Part shown: positions 1 through 5,719 of the stretch, piece by piece | Layout: every line of letters starts with the position of its first letter | Position numbering within the stretch: position 1 is the stretch's first letter | NCBI GenBank assembly: GCA_964452575.1 | Contig: CAYVMN010000203.1 | Coordinates: forward strand, 1 to 7,665 | From: CAYVMN01 sp964452575 | GTDB lineage: Bacteria > Desulfobacterota > DSM-4660 > Desulfatiglandales > Desulfatiglandaceae | Direction: 5' to 3' | DNA: 7,665 bases | Notes under the pieces: model-generated | What the model was told of the DNA's origin: nothing | The model's database searches: none | Seen by the model: only the letters and a program-made list of their open reading frames with translations | Position numbers and translations under genes: made by a program

Positions 1-1
1 C

Positions 2-601
2 CAGGCGGCAAACGGCGAAAACAAACCTCAACCTGCAGCATCGGAAGAAACCGGTATACTCGACTCAAAAAAAAAGATCATCATTGACGAGCGGGGCAGG
101 GCAAAATGCATGTATCCAAAATGTGCCTTCTACGGCAACAACTTCAATTACCCGCCTCATGCGCCCGATCTTGATTTCATCAGAAAACTCGTGGCGCGCT
201 ACACCTACGGGATTCTTTTCAGCGTCAGAGGGAACCCCAAGGACTTTGTCGGTCCCGACTTCCTCAAGCGGGTCGGCCGGAAGAATCGCGCCAAGACGAT
301 TGTGAATACCGTTTGCTCGGAGATCGAGAGCAGGGCCTTTTACGAAGGATACCATTTGGCCCTTACCTTCAGCCAAGGGCCTTGTAAGTCCTAATGGTGC
401 CCGGATCAGCCGTGTGCGGCCCTAGGGGAGGAAAAGGCCTGCCGGTTTTCCTTAAAGGCACGAAGCAGTGTAGAGGCCATAGGGATCGATGCCTATTCAA
501 TGGCGACTAGAAAAGGGTGGGAGGTTTACCCCTGCGTGGCAAGGGTCGAACCGGACAAGATCCATCATGTCCTGCTGATCGGCTTGATCCTCATCCTTTG
601 A
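2..601 (+). pseudogene. DUF2284-family metal-binding protein, 5'-partial, interrupted by an in-frame TAA
   Basis: The frame is open from the left edge, so the true start is outside the window. It reads to a TAA at 392-394, and the same frame then continues with family-like sequence to TGA at 599-601. Before the stop lie the Cys motif around 107-124 (AKCMYPKC, then YGNN and PPHAPD) and the helix FYEGYHLALTFSQGPCKS. After the stop come WCPDQPC (395-415), ACRF and KARSSVEAIGIDAYSMATRKGW. Together these give the usual DUF2284 order: an N-terminal Cys pair, a GxC segment, more Cys, then CR(x)nARSSxEAxGID. The Cys are thought to bind a metal or Fe-S cluster; the biochemical role of the family is unknown. 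Because both sides of the TAA belong to one domain, this is one gene with a nonsense mutation (for example TTA to TAA) or a base-call error. A separate 94-codon gene starting at the internal ATG (110) is unlikely. It lies 89 bases upstream of the BCCP gene on the same strand and may share its operon. Confidence 0.72.
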
Positions 602-690
602 AAGGATTTCCTCTTGTTCGTGAAGAAGGGAATCGGTTCTAAGGGTCGCACAATGAAGATTATTTGGGCCTGTTGATCGGGAGGGAATGG

Positions 691-1222
691 ATGAATTTGA
701 CACAGGAAGAAGTCCTTCAAATACTCAAGTTGCTGGACAATTCAGCGTTTGAGGAATTGGACCTGCAAATGGGGGAGTTGAAACTGACCGTTCGGCGAAA
801 AGGGAGGGCCAAGGTGAGCCCCGAGCGCGCAGCGGAAGAAAAGCAATCGACAGGAAGTCTGGATGAAGGGTCAAAGGCCGCTTCAAAGTGCCAACAGAAC
901 CTCGTCCCGATCCGGCCGGCCCCGGCCTGCACCGACCGAGGAATTTGAAGCGGGTCTCGTTCAGATCACGGCGCCGATCCCGGGAACCTCCTTCAGACGA
1001 CCCGCCCCGAACGAGCCCCCTTTCGTGGAGGTTGGCACTTTTGTGCACGAAGATGATACGGTATGCCTTCTGGAAGTGATGAAGGTCTTCAATACCGTGA
1101 AGACGGGGGTCCGCGGCCGTATCGATAAGATCTGCGTCGAAAGTGGAGAACTTGTGGAATTCCGGCAGGTCCTGTTTTTGGCCCGGCCGGAGAGAGAGGA
1201 AAATGGTTCAAACAGGGAATGA
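691..1222 (+). pseudogene. accB: Biotin carboxyl carrier protein (AccB-like), frameshifted in the linker
   Basis: The gene starts at ATG 691, with GGGAGG at 679-684 six bases upstream; the in-frame ATG at 664 has no such site. Frame 1 gives the classic BCCP N-terminus (MNLTQEEVLQILKLLDNSAF, then EELDLQMGELKLTVRRKG) and then a charged, Pro/Ala-rich linker, ending at TGA 946-948. The biotinyl domain is in frame 2: PTEEFEAGLVQITAPIPGT, NEPPFVEVGTFVHEDDTVC, and the biotinylation motif EVMK, whose acceptor Lys is codon 1082-1084, followed by VFNTV. It ends at TGA 1220-1222. The two halves make one protein of about 176 residues, the normal family length, so a net +1 shift must lie within the linker, best placed near the GC-run at 908-930. 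The product would carry carboxybiotin between a biotin carboxylase (not in the window) and the carboxyltransferase encoded 35 bases downstream. The accB name reflects the family only; the acceptor need not be acetyl-CoA. Mutation or sequencing error are both possible. Confidence 0.82.
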
Positions 1223-1257
1223 GGGCAAGAGTCGAATCGACCCTTTAGGAGAGCTGT

Positions 1258-2727
1258 GTGAGGGAAATTAAATTCGTTGATACGACATTCAGAGACGGCC
1301 ATGCCAGCCTCTGGGCGGAAGGGATGACGACCAGCATGATGCTGGCCGTGGCATCTGACATGGATCGCATCGGATTCAAATCTATGGATTTCATGGCCAC
1401 AAGTCATTTCTTGAAATGTGTGCGTGACTTGCGTGAAGATCCGTGGGAAAGAATTCGCCTGGTTTCAAGAAAGATCACCCAGACCCCTTTGTCCTTTATG
1501 ACGCATCATAGTGTCACGACCTTTGACCTGACCCCCTTTTCAGTCCTGAAACTCTGGATAGAGCGGATTGCGGCCAACGGAATCAAACGGGTCCAACTTA
1601 TGGATCCGTCTAACGACATGAACTTCAGGATCCCCGAATGTGTCCAGTTTGCAAAGGAGGTTGGACTCGAGGTCGCTCAGTCCCTGGTCTACTCCTTTTC
1701 TCCCAAACACACGGACGAATACTACAGCCAAAAGGTGAAAGATGCGGCGAAGTTGGGCGTGGATACCATTTACCTCAAGGATTCAGGCGGACTCCTGACC
1801 CCGGATCGGACCAAGACCCTGATCCCTATTTTTTTGAAACATGCCGCAGGAATCCCGGTTGAATTGCACTCCCACTGCACCACGGGTCTGGCCCCCTTAT
1901 GCTATTTGGACGCGATTCAATTGGGGATCGACACGGTTCATACCGCCATTCCGCCCCTTGCGAACGGGCCTGCACAACCCTCTGCCATCAACGTGGCCAA
2001 CAACCTTCATTCCATGGGCTATGCCACGGCCGTCAATGAGGAGATCATCAGAGAGGTCTCCGAAAAATTGACCTATATCGCAAAGCGGGAGGGTCTGCCC
2101 ATCGGGGCCCCCCTGGAGTACAACTACGACCAGTACAAACACCAGATCCCCGGGGGGGTCATCAGCAATTTGAAACATCAGCTGTCGCAGCTGCGAATCC
2201 TGGGCCGGCTGGATGAGGTCGTCGATGAAGTCGCCCGGGTCCGGGAGGATTTCGGCTGTCCTATCCTGGTCACACCCTTTTCCCAGTTCCTGGTCACCCA
2301 GGCGGCCATGAATATTGTATCCGGTCAAAGGTATCAACAGGTCATTGACGAACTGGTCAAGTATGCCTTGGGGTTTTGGGGAGAGGAGGCAAGTTCATCC
2401 ATCTCCCCGGAGGTCAAGGACAAGATCTTGAGCCTGCCCAAAGCCAAGGAACTGGCCGGTTGGGAGGTTCCCCAGCCTTCGATAAAAGAGGTTCGAGAAA
2501 AGATGGGGGGCTCTGGGATATCCGATGAAGAGCTTTTGCTCCGCTATATTGTCCAGGACGAAAATCTGATCAAGGCTGTAAAGAAGGCCCTCCCCCCCAC
2601 CGAATATCCGATCGCCTCAAAATCCCTGGTCGCCTTCATTCAGGCGCTTTTGAGACAAAAGGACCTGGCCGAAATCAGTATCGATAAGAAGGATTTCTCC
2701 CTGCGCCTCAAAAGGGCCATGGATTAA
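1258..2727 (+). CDS. Biotin-dependent carboxyltransferase, PYC subunit B / OadA type, without its own biotin domain
   Basis: The start is GTG 1258, with AGGAG at 1247-1251 six bases upstream. This 489-residue protein has the HMGL-like TIM barrel (about 1-290) and the conserved carboxylase domain (about 290-430) of pyruvate carboxylase subunit B, oxaloacetate decarboxylase alpha and transcarboxylase 5S. The metal/catalytic set is complete: D13 (RDG), K174 (YLKDSGG, the Lys carbamylated in relatives), H204 and H206 (ELHSHCTTG). HTAIPPLANGPAQPS, KHQIPGGVISNLKHQL and VTPFSQFLVTQA are also typical. Unusual: RDxxQS reads RDGHAS, WGGATFD reads FMATSHF, LLRGQN reads MTHHSV and FDALND reads MDPSND, so the residues that hold pyruvate in relatives are gone. 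The acceptor is therefore probably not pyruvate or oxaloacetate; I cannot name it. There is no C-terminal biotinyl domain. Instead residues 461-486 resemble the BCCP N-terminal motif. It would work with the BCCP encoded just upstream and a biotin carboxylase encoded elsewhere. Confidence 0.88.
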   Translation: MREIKFVDTTFRDGHASLWAEGMTTSMMLAVASDMDRIGFKSMDFMATSHFLKCVRDLREDPWERIRLVSRKITQTPLSFMTHHSVTTFDLTPFSVLKLWIERIAANGIKRVQLMDPSNDMNFRIPECVQFAKEVGLEVAQSLVYSFSPKHTDEYYSQKVKDAAKLGVDTIYLKDSGGLLTPDRTKTLIPIFLKHAAGIPVELHSHCTTGLAPLCYLDAIQLGIDTVHTAIPPLANGPAQPSAINVANNLHSMGYATAVNEEIIREVSEKLTYIAKREGLPIGAPLEYNYDQYKHQIPGGVISNLKHQLSQLRILGRLDEVVDEVARVREDFGCPILVTPFSQFLVTQAAMNIVSGQRYQQVIDELVKYALGFWGEEASSSISPEVKDKILSLPKAKELAGWEVPQPSIKEVREKMGGSGISDEELLLRYIVQDENLIKAVKKALPPTEYPIASKSLVAFIQALLRQKDLAEISIDKKDFSLRLKRAMD

Positions 2728-2756
2728 GCGCCCGCAGGAAGAACGCCCCGCCCGCC

Positions 2757-2864
2757 CTATCCCTTTCTTAAGGTAATGGTCGCTACCGGGTAGACATCGA
2801 CACAGGCATGGAAGTCCATGCAGGGGCCTGTGGTCGCTTCTCTCCCGCCAAAAAAGCTGACCAT
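2757..2864 (-). pseudogene. Short reading frame, possible remnant of a DUF3786-like gene
   Basis: ATG at 2862-2864 is preceded by AGAGGGG at about ten bases and follows a good promoter on the same strand. It encodes 35 residues beginning MVSFFGGREATTGPCMDFHA and ending VATITLRKG at TAG. The frame is open further upstream (to GTG 3107), with helical-looking sequence FLSKASQNIFNKRGFETM just before the ATG. A Gly-Gly turn followed by an alternating hydrophobic stretch ending in LxxG is loosely like the central part of DUF3786 proteins, which are common in anaerobes. The similarity is by eye and weak. It could equally be a spurious frame or an unrelated small peptide. Confidence 0.22.
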
Positions 2865-2933
2865 CGTCTCAAAACCCCTCTTATTGAAGATATTTTGACT
2901 GGCTTTTGATAAGAACTCGCTTTTCGAGGAAAA

Positions 2934-2963
2934 AGTATAGAAGAAATTGGTCTTTTGTGTCAA
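2934..2963 (-). promoter_or_regulatory. Sigma70-like promoter reading leftward
   Basis: On the minus strand the -35 box is TTGACA (complement of 2958-2963, a perfect match), the spacer is 18 bases, and the -10 box is TATACT (complement of 2934-2939, one mismatch to TATAAT). A transcript would start near 2927 and run toward the 3' end of the carboxyltransferase gene, giving antisense or convergent transcription unless it serves the short frame at 2757-2864. The match is far better than chance for one site, but no intact gene follows it. Confidence 0.45.
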
Positions 2964-3139
2964 ATCAAGTTTGGCTTCAGGATGTTGTGGGGGCGATTTT
3001 CGTGCCAAGATTGATGTCTGGTGCGACAAAGGGCCCGGATGCCAAGACGGCAACCGGGGGGCTTGATTTTGCAGGAAAGGGAGAGAACTGAGGAATGTGG
3101 GGTACACGTATCCTTTGATCTAAACTCCCACTTCAAAAA

Positions 3140-3625
3140 TCAGGGTGAATAGACCTCTGGATACTGGGGGTCTACATAGAGATAATCGTTCAACCTAGAG
3201 GCTCTCGACAGGTTCAAGGATGTAAGGTATCGACTCATCCCGGTTCTGTTTTTTAGTTTGCCCCGGGAGACATTACTATAGTATCCATAATATCGGACCA
3301 TCTGCTCTCCTTTGTTAGGAACATGAGAGCACATGGCAGCAAGCCACTCTAAGGCATCAAAGGTTTTTTGCTCTTTTCCGTCCTTAGATTGATAAACAAC
3401 CCTGGCTTTATCTCGAATATAGGTTATTATCTCCTGGGAAAAGGAGGCGCGGATAATATAACGGGCGAGGTTTTCCATGGCCTCTTCCTCTCCAGGAAGG
3501 ATTCTTGGGCCACAAAAGACATTGAAACCGGAATGCCACCATAATAGAACCATGTTAATCAGATCCTCTGTGATCTTCCCTTTTGAGACCAGCATTTTAA
3601 AGACCTTATACCGGAAGATCTCTTC
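3140..3625 (-). pseudogene. IS91-family transposase remnant (C-terminal part, internally deleted)
   Basis: The frame carries hallmark sequence of the IS91-like transposases common in Desulfobacterota: EEIFRYKVFKML, WWHSGFNVFCGPRI, ENLARYIIRASFSQE (the tyrosine-containing motif), VVYQSKDGKEQKTFDALEWL, and SHVPNKGEQMVRYYGYYSNV. The recognisable protein starts near 3625 with no proper start codon; an in-frame TGA lies at 3668-3670. The N-terminal zinc finger and the HUH histidine part are absent. After SRGK (about 3253) the expected tail continues in another frame (KKQNRDESIPYILEPVES) and then stops, while frame 0 ends in DYLYVDPQYPEVYSP and TGA. That ending looks like a normal family C-terminus rejoined by an internal deletion. 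The element cannot make active transposase. It lies between two convergent operons and probably marks an old insertion or recombination point. Confidence 0.85.
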
Positions 3626-3667
3626 TCCACTACTATCAGCACTATGCGCTCTCTTTCCGCACGATGC
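3140..3667 (-). mobile_element. IS91-like element remnant
   Basis: The extent given is the coding remnant only. IS91-type elements move by rolling-circle transposition and lack terminal inverted repeats and target duplications, so their edges cannot be seen without comparison. The true ends (oriIS/terIS) could lie anywhere in the featureless flanks at 2870-3139 or 3668-3910. Confidence 0.6.
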
Positions 3668-3668
3668 T
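3638..3668. repeat. Imperfect hairpin
   Basis: On the minus strand AGCA-tcg-TGCG pairs with CGCA-tag-TGCT around a 9-base loop (GAAAGAGAG). The three middle positions give two G-U pairs and one mismatch, for about 11 paired positions in RNA. There is no T-run, so it is not a standard terminator. Confidence 0.4.
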
Positions 3669-3683
3669 CATTTACTCCCGATT

Positions 3684-3709
3684 AAGCTTCACTACCCCGG
3701 TAGTAGCTT
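3684..3709. repeat. Inverted repeat / hairpin
   Basis: AAGCT pairs with AGCTT and ACTAC pairs with GTAGT around a 4-base loop, with a 2-base bulge on one arm: ten pairs in 26 bases. It sits 15 bases from the hairpin at 3638-3668. There is no following T-run on either strand, so a termination role is not supported. Confidence 0.5.
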
Positions 3710-3792
3710 GACTCGTTGGCTACCCCTACCGACCACGATTCTTCTGCCTGATACTAGGGCATTTTATCTCTATCGTTGCCTACAATCTTCGC

Positions 3793-3925
3793 TCAGTCTT
3801 TAGGAAAGGCTAAGCCAATATTGCGATACCCACCCCAGGGACTCATCCATACTGAAACGAGCAAAGCGATAGCTACCTGCCTTTCGTCGATGATTATAAC
3901 CTTTAGCCCATCATCTTTGAGCTGC
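3793..3925 (-). pseudogene. Possible displaced C-terminal tail of the small UbiD partner
   Basis: In the +1 frame relative to the small protein, after a TAG at about 3926-3928, the minus strand reads QLKDDGLKVIIIDERQVAIA and on to FPKD with TGA at 3793-3795, 43 codons without a start codon. Joined to the preceding GETIAA it gives a plausible alpha-beta ending (IAAQLKDDGLKVIIIDE), which suggests a single-base indel in the run GCAGCTCAAAGATG. The far end (SVWMSPWGGYRNIGLAFPKD) looks less protein-like. This is an inference from appearance only. Confidence 0.3.
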
Positions 3926-4201
3926 TATTGTCTCACCATGAGGGAGCCCAACTTTAGTCTCCTCCAGCTCCTCCAAGATTTTGATAGCCCAAGTCTTTGG
4001 ATACGGCATTCCTGTCCAAGACCTGATCTGCAAGACATCCCCTTCAGGTAGCCGCCTCGAGTCACTTGATAAGATAGCTTTTACAATTCGAGCGTCATAC
4101 TTACGAGGCCCAGGGGTCAGGTCCTTAACGGTGAGTTTGACCTCTTGGTTCTCTTTAAGGTCTTTAATATCAGGAACAAAGGTTAAATACTCTTTCTTCA
4201 T
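3911..4201 (-). CDS. Small UbiD-partner protein, phenylphosphate carboxylase gamma-like
   Basis: The ATG at 4201 directly abuts the UbiD stop (TAAATG), and AAGGAG (complement of 4211-4216) lies inside the UbiD end nine bases upstream, so translation is probably coupled. The 96-residue, about 11 kDa protein has no signal peptide or membrane segment. It has an N-terminal strand segment (EYLTFVPDIKDL, EVKLTVKDLTPGPRKYDARI) and a motif EGDVLQIRSWTGMPYPKTWA. Its size and place match the about 10 kDa gamma subunit that forms the catalytic core of phenylphosphate carboxylase with two UbiD-like subunits; I judge the sequence compatible with that family but could not align it. It would act in the cytoplasm as a structural or modulating subunit of the UbiD enzyme. 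The end (TGA 3911-3913) may be premature: a +1 shift near 3917-3925 opens a further sensible-looking frame. Confidence 0.68.
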   Translation of the reverse strand: MKKEYLTFVPDIKDLKENQEVKLTVKDLTPGPRKYDARIVKAILSSDSRRLPEGDVLQIRSWTGMPYPKTWAIKILEELEETKVGLPHGETIAAQR

Positions 4202-5653
4202 TTATTTATTCTCCTTAAAGCCGAATGCTTTCCAATTTGCCAATACTTTCTTCTTCAATTCCTCAGGAAACATCATATCAAATGAGTTCTTGACTGGGAC
4301 TTCATTTATTACATTCAGTTCCGGTGGCCAGGTACAGTCGAACAGAGCGATCGCCCCTCTGTAGGCTCTCCTCTCTTCAGCATTATAAGCGGGCGTGAGA
4401 GCATTTCCTCTTGGTGCCTCTATCTCCTCACAGAAGATTCCCCGGATGGGATGGCACTTGGTAGCTAAAGCATGGATAACCTGGTTGAAGTCAAACGGGT
4501 CTACATCACTATCAACCACAATAAATTTGTTGCAATCGGCTCTACGAGAGGTAAGTACATCCCTAATCTGCTTAGCAATAGCACTGCCCCCTGCCCCTGG
4601 TTTGACACCTATTACCGCAATATGTGTTACACCGTAAGGCGGGACATACACTTCAGTTATGGGTATTTCATGCCTTATCAGGCGTTTCTTCATAGCTAGA
4701 GCAGCCGTCATTGAAGCCGCTATCGAGCTATCATCTGGTGGAATGCCAAGGCTGATCATAGTGAATATTGGAGAGTTACGATGAGTGATTGCTTTTATCC
4801 GGCATAACACTCCATCCTTGGCTCCTTCCATTCGGTACCCGGGATATTCACCAAATGGACCCTCTTCAGCCGTCCTATCAGGATATACCTCTCCCTCGAT
4901 GACTATCTCGGCGTTGGCAGGTACAAGAATGTCACTAGTCTCACATTTTACCAACTTTATCGGCTCTAAGGCTAATCCCCCTGCATAATCTACCTCATCG
5001 GCATTTATCGGTATCGAAGCAGTTGACACGATGTTACAAAGCGGGTCTGCCCCGATTACCAGCGCCATTGGCATTGCCTTTCTTTGGGCCACATATTTCC
5101 CGTGCAACATTATGGCAAAGTGACTGGAGTATCTCGGCCAGCCGACGATATGCCTTTTGTTATGAATCATAAACCGATACATACCCCAGTTGCTCCACTT
5201 GGTATCAGGGTCCTTGGTGACCTCGAACGCCCAAGTCCCGATGTATCGTCCGCCGTCTCCTTCGTGAATATAGGGGACAGGCAAAGAGTACAAGTCAACA
5301 TCAGCACCAACTACTATATTCTCTTTACAAGGGCCATTATCTATGATTACAGGCTTAATTGGGTTATTAATCCGACGCTCATATTCCTTATACAACTCCT
5401 TAACAGGAGTCTCAGGGTCAAGACCCAAAGCAATCGCCACTCGCCGGAAAGTGCCCGTCAGACCGCCAAATATACGATAACCTTCAGGATAGTCCTTGAT
5501 ATTCTCAAAGAGGACCGCGGGCCCCTCTAGCTCATAAGCTCGCCGACCGATGGCACCTACCTCTAAATCCCAATCTACAGTCTGCTTAATGTGTACCACA
5601 TCCCCGGTTTTGTCTAAAGCCTTAATGAACTGACGAAGATCTGTGAATACCAC
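4202..5653 (-). CDS. UbiD-family prenylated-FMN-dependent (de)carboxylase, phenylphosphate/arene carboxylase-like
   Basis: The start is GTG 5653, with AAGGAGG five bases upstream, which decides it. At 483 residues it is full length for the family. By my alignment to fungal ferulate decarboxylase, the prFMN/metal and catalytic set is complete: N155 and R160 in NWGMYR, H178 in YSSHF, E220 in NADEVDYAGG, and E264 and E269 in EGPFGEYPGY. KAMPMALVIGADP, AEIVIEGEVYP and VVDSDVDPFD are also typical. UbiD enzymes reversibly remove or add CO2 on aromatic or unsaturated acids using prenylated FMN made by UbiX; no ubiX is in the window. The NWGMYRFMIH form, the small partner downstream and the CoA ligase upstream point to the anaerobic aryl carboxylase branch rather than ubiquinone synthesis. 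Candidate substrates include phenylphosphate, benzene or a polycyclic arene (carboxylation), or an aryl-CoA such as phthaloyl-CoA (decarboxylation). The direction and substrate cannot be read from sequence. It lies 66 bases after the ligase. Confidence 0.9.
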   Translation of the reverse strand: MVFTDLRQFIKALDKTGDVVHIKQTVDWDLEVGAIGRRAYELEGPAVLFENIKDYPEGYRIFGGLTGTFRRVAIALGLDPETPVKELYKEYERRINNPIKPVIIDNGPCKENIVVGADVDLYSLPVPYIHEGDGGRYIGTWAFEVTKDPDTKWSNWGMYRFMIHNKRHIVGWPRYSSHFAIMLHGKYVAQRKAMPMALVIGADPLCNIVSTASIPINADEVDYAGGLALEPIKLVKCETSDILVPANAEIVIEGEVYPDRTAEEGPFGEYPGYRMEGAKDGVLCRIKAITHRNSPIFTMISLGIPPDDSSIAASMTAALAMKKRLIRHEIPITEVYVPPYGVTHIAVIGVKPGAGGSAIAKQIRDVLTSRRADCNKFIVVDSDVDPFDFNQVIHALATKCHPIRGIFCEEIEAPRGNALTPAYNAEERRAYRGAIALFDCTWPPELNVINEVPVKNSFDMMFPEELKKKVLANWKAFGFKENK

Positions 5654-5719
5654 TGTTACCTCCTTATCTTACTTTAACTTGTGTCTAGTCCTTATGAACT
5701 TCCCCGCCTCAGAAAATGA

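Larger units (their letters stand above)
2728..3139. other. Intergenic stretch of scarred DNA between the carboxyltransferase gene and the transposase remnant
   Basis: No convincing intact gene is seen on either strand. There is no obvious hairpin-plus-T-run terminator after the carboxyltransferase stop. The minus strand holds a sigma70-like promoter (2934-2963) and a reading frame running to TAG at 2757-2759, described separately. The plus-strand frame at 2906-3091 has no recognisable features. Confidence 0.6.
3626..3910. other. Gene-poor stretch with hairpins, between transposase remnant and the UbiD operon
   Basis: Stops interrupt all minus-strand frames from about 3670 to 3792, and plus-strand frames look random. 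It contains two adjacent hairpins (3638-3668 and 3684-3709) and, at its right end, a minus-strand frame (3793-3925) that may be the displaced tail of the small UbiD partner. I recognise no RNA family here. It may be decayed transposon sequence. Confidence 0.5.

Noticed and set aside
392..394. Recoded stop codon (Sec or Pyl) in the DUF2284 gene
   Set aside because: The codon is TAA. Selenocysteine uses TGA and pyrrolysine TAG, and no downstream insertion hairpin was seen.
961..1407. 148-codon minus-strand frame across the BCCP/carboxyltransferase junction
   Set aside because: It is antisense to the biotinyl domain and the start of the carboxyltransferase, both clearly coding on the plus strand.
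1897..2337. 146-codon minus-strand frame inside the carboxyltransferase gene
   Set aside because: It mirrors conserved carboxyltransferase codons and its protein looks random.
2728..2780. Rho-independent terminator after the carboxyltransferase gene
   Set aside because: The GC-rich stretch forms no clear stem followed by T residues.
3638..3668. Group II intron domain V
   Set aside because: The stem length, 9-base loop and lack of the two-base bulge and GNRA tetraloop do not fit, and no reverse transcriptase is encoded nearby.
3477..4051. Overlapping plus-strand frames (3477-3803, 3776-4051) and a frame at 3981-4364
   Set aside because: They run opposite the transposase remnant, small subunit and UbiD genes; composition is Ser/Leu-rich and without motifs, as expected for antisense frames.
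5084..5530. 148-codon plus-strand frame opposite the UbiD gene
   Set aside because: It lies wholly within the well-supported UbiD gene on the other strand and shows no domain-like pattern.
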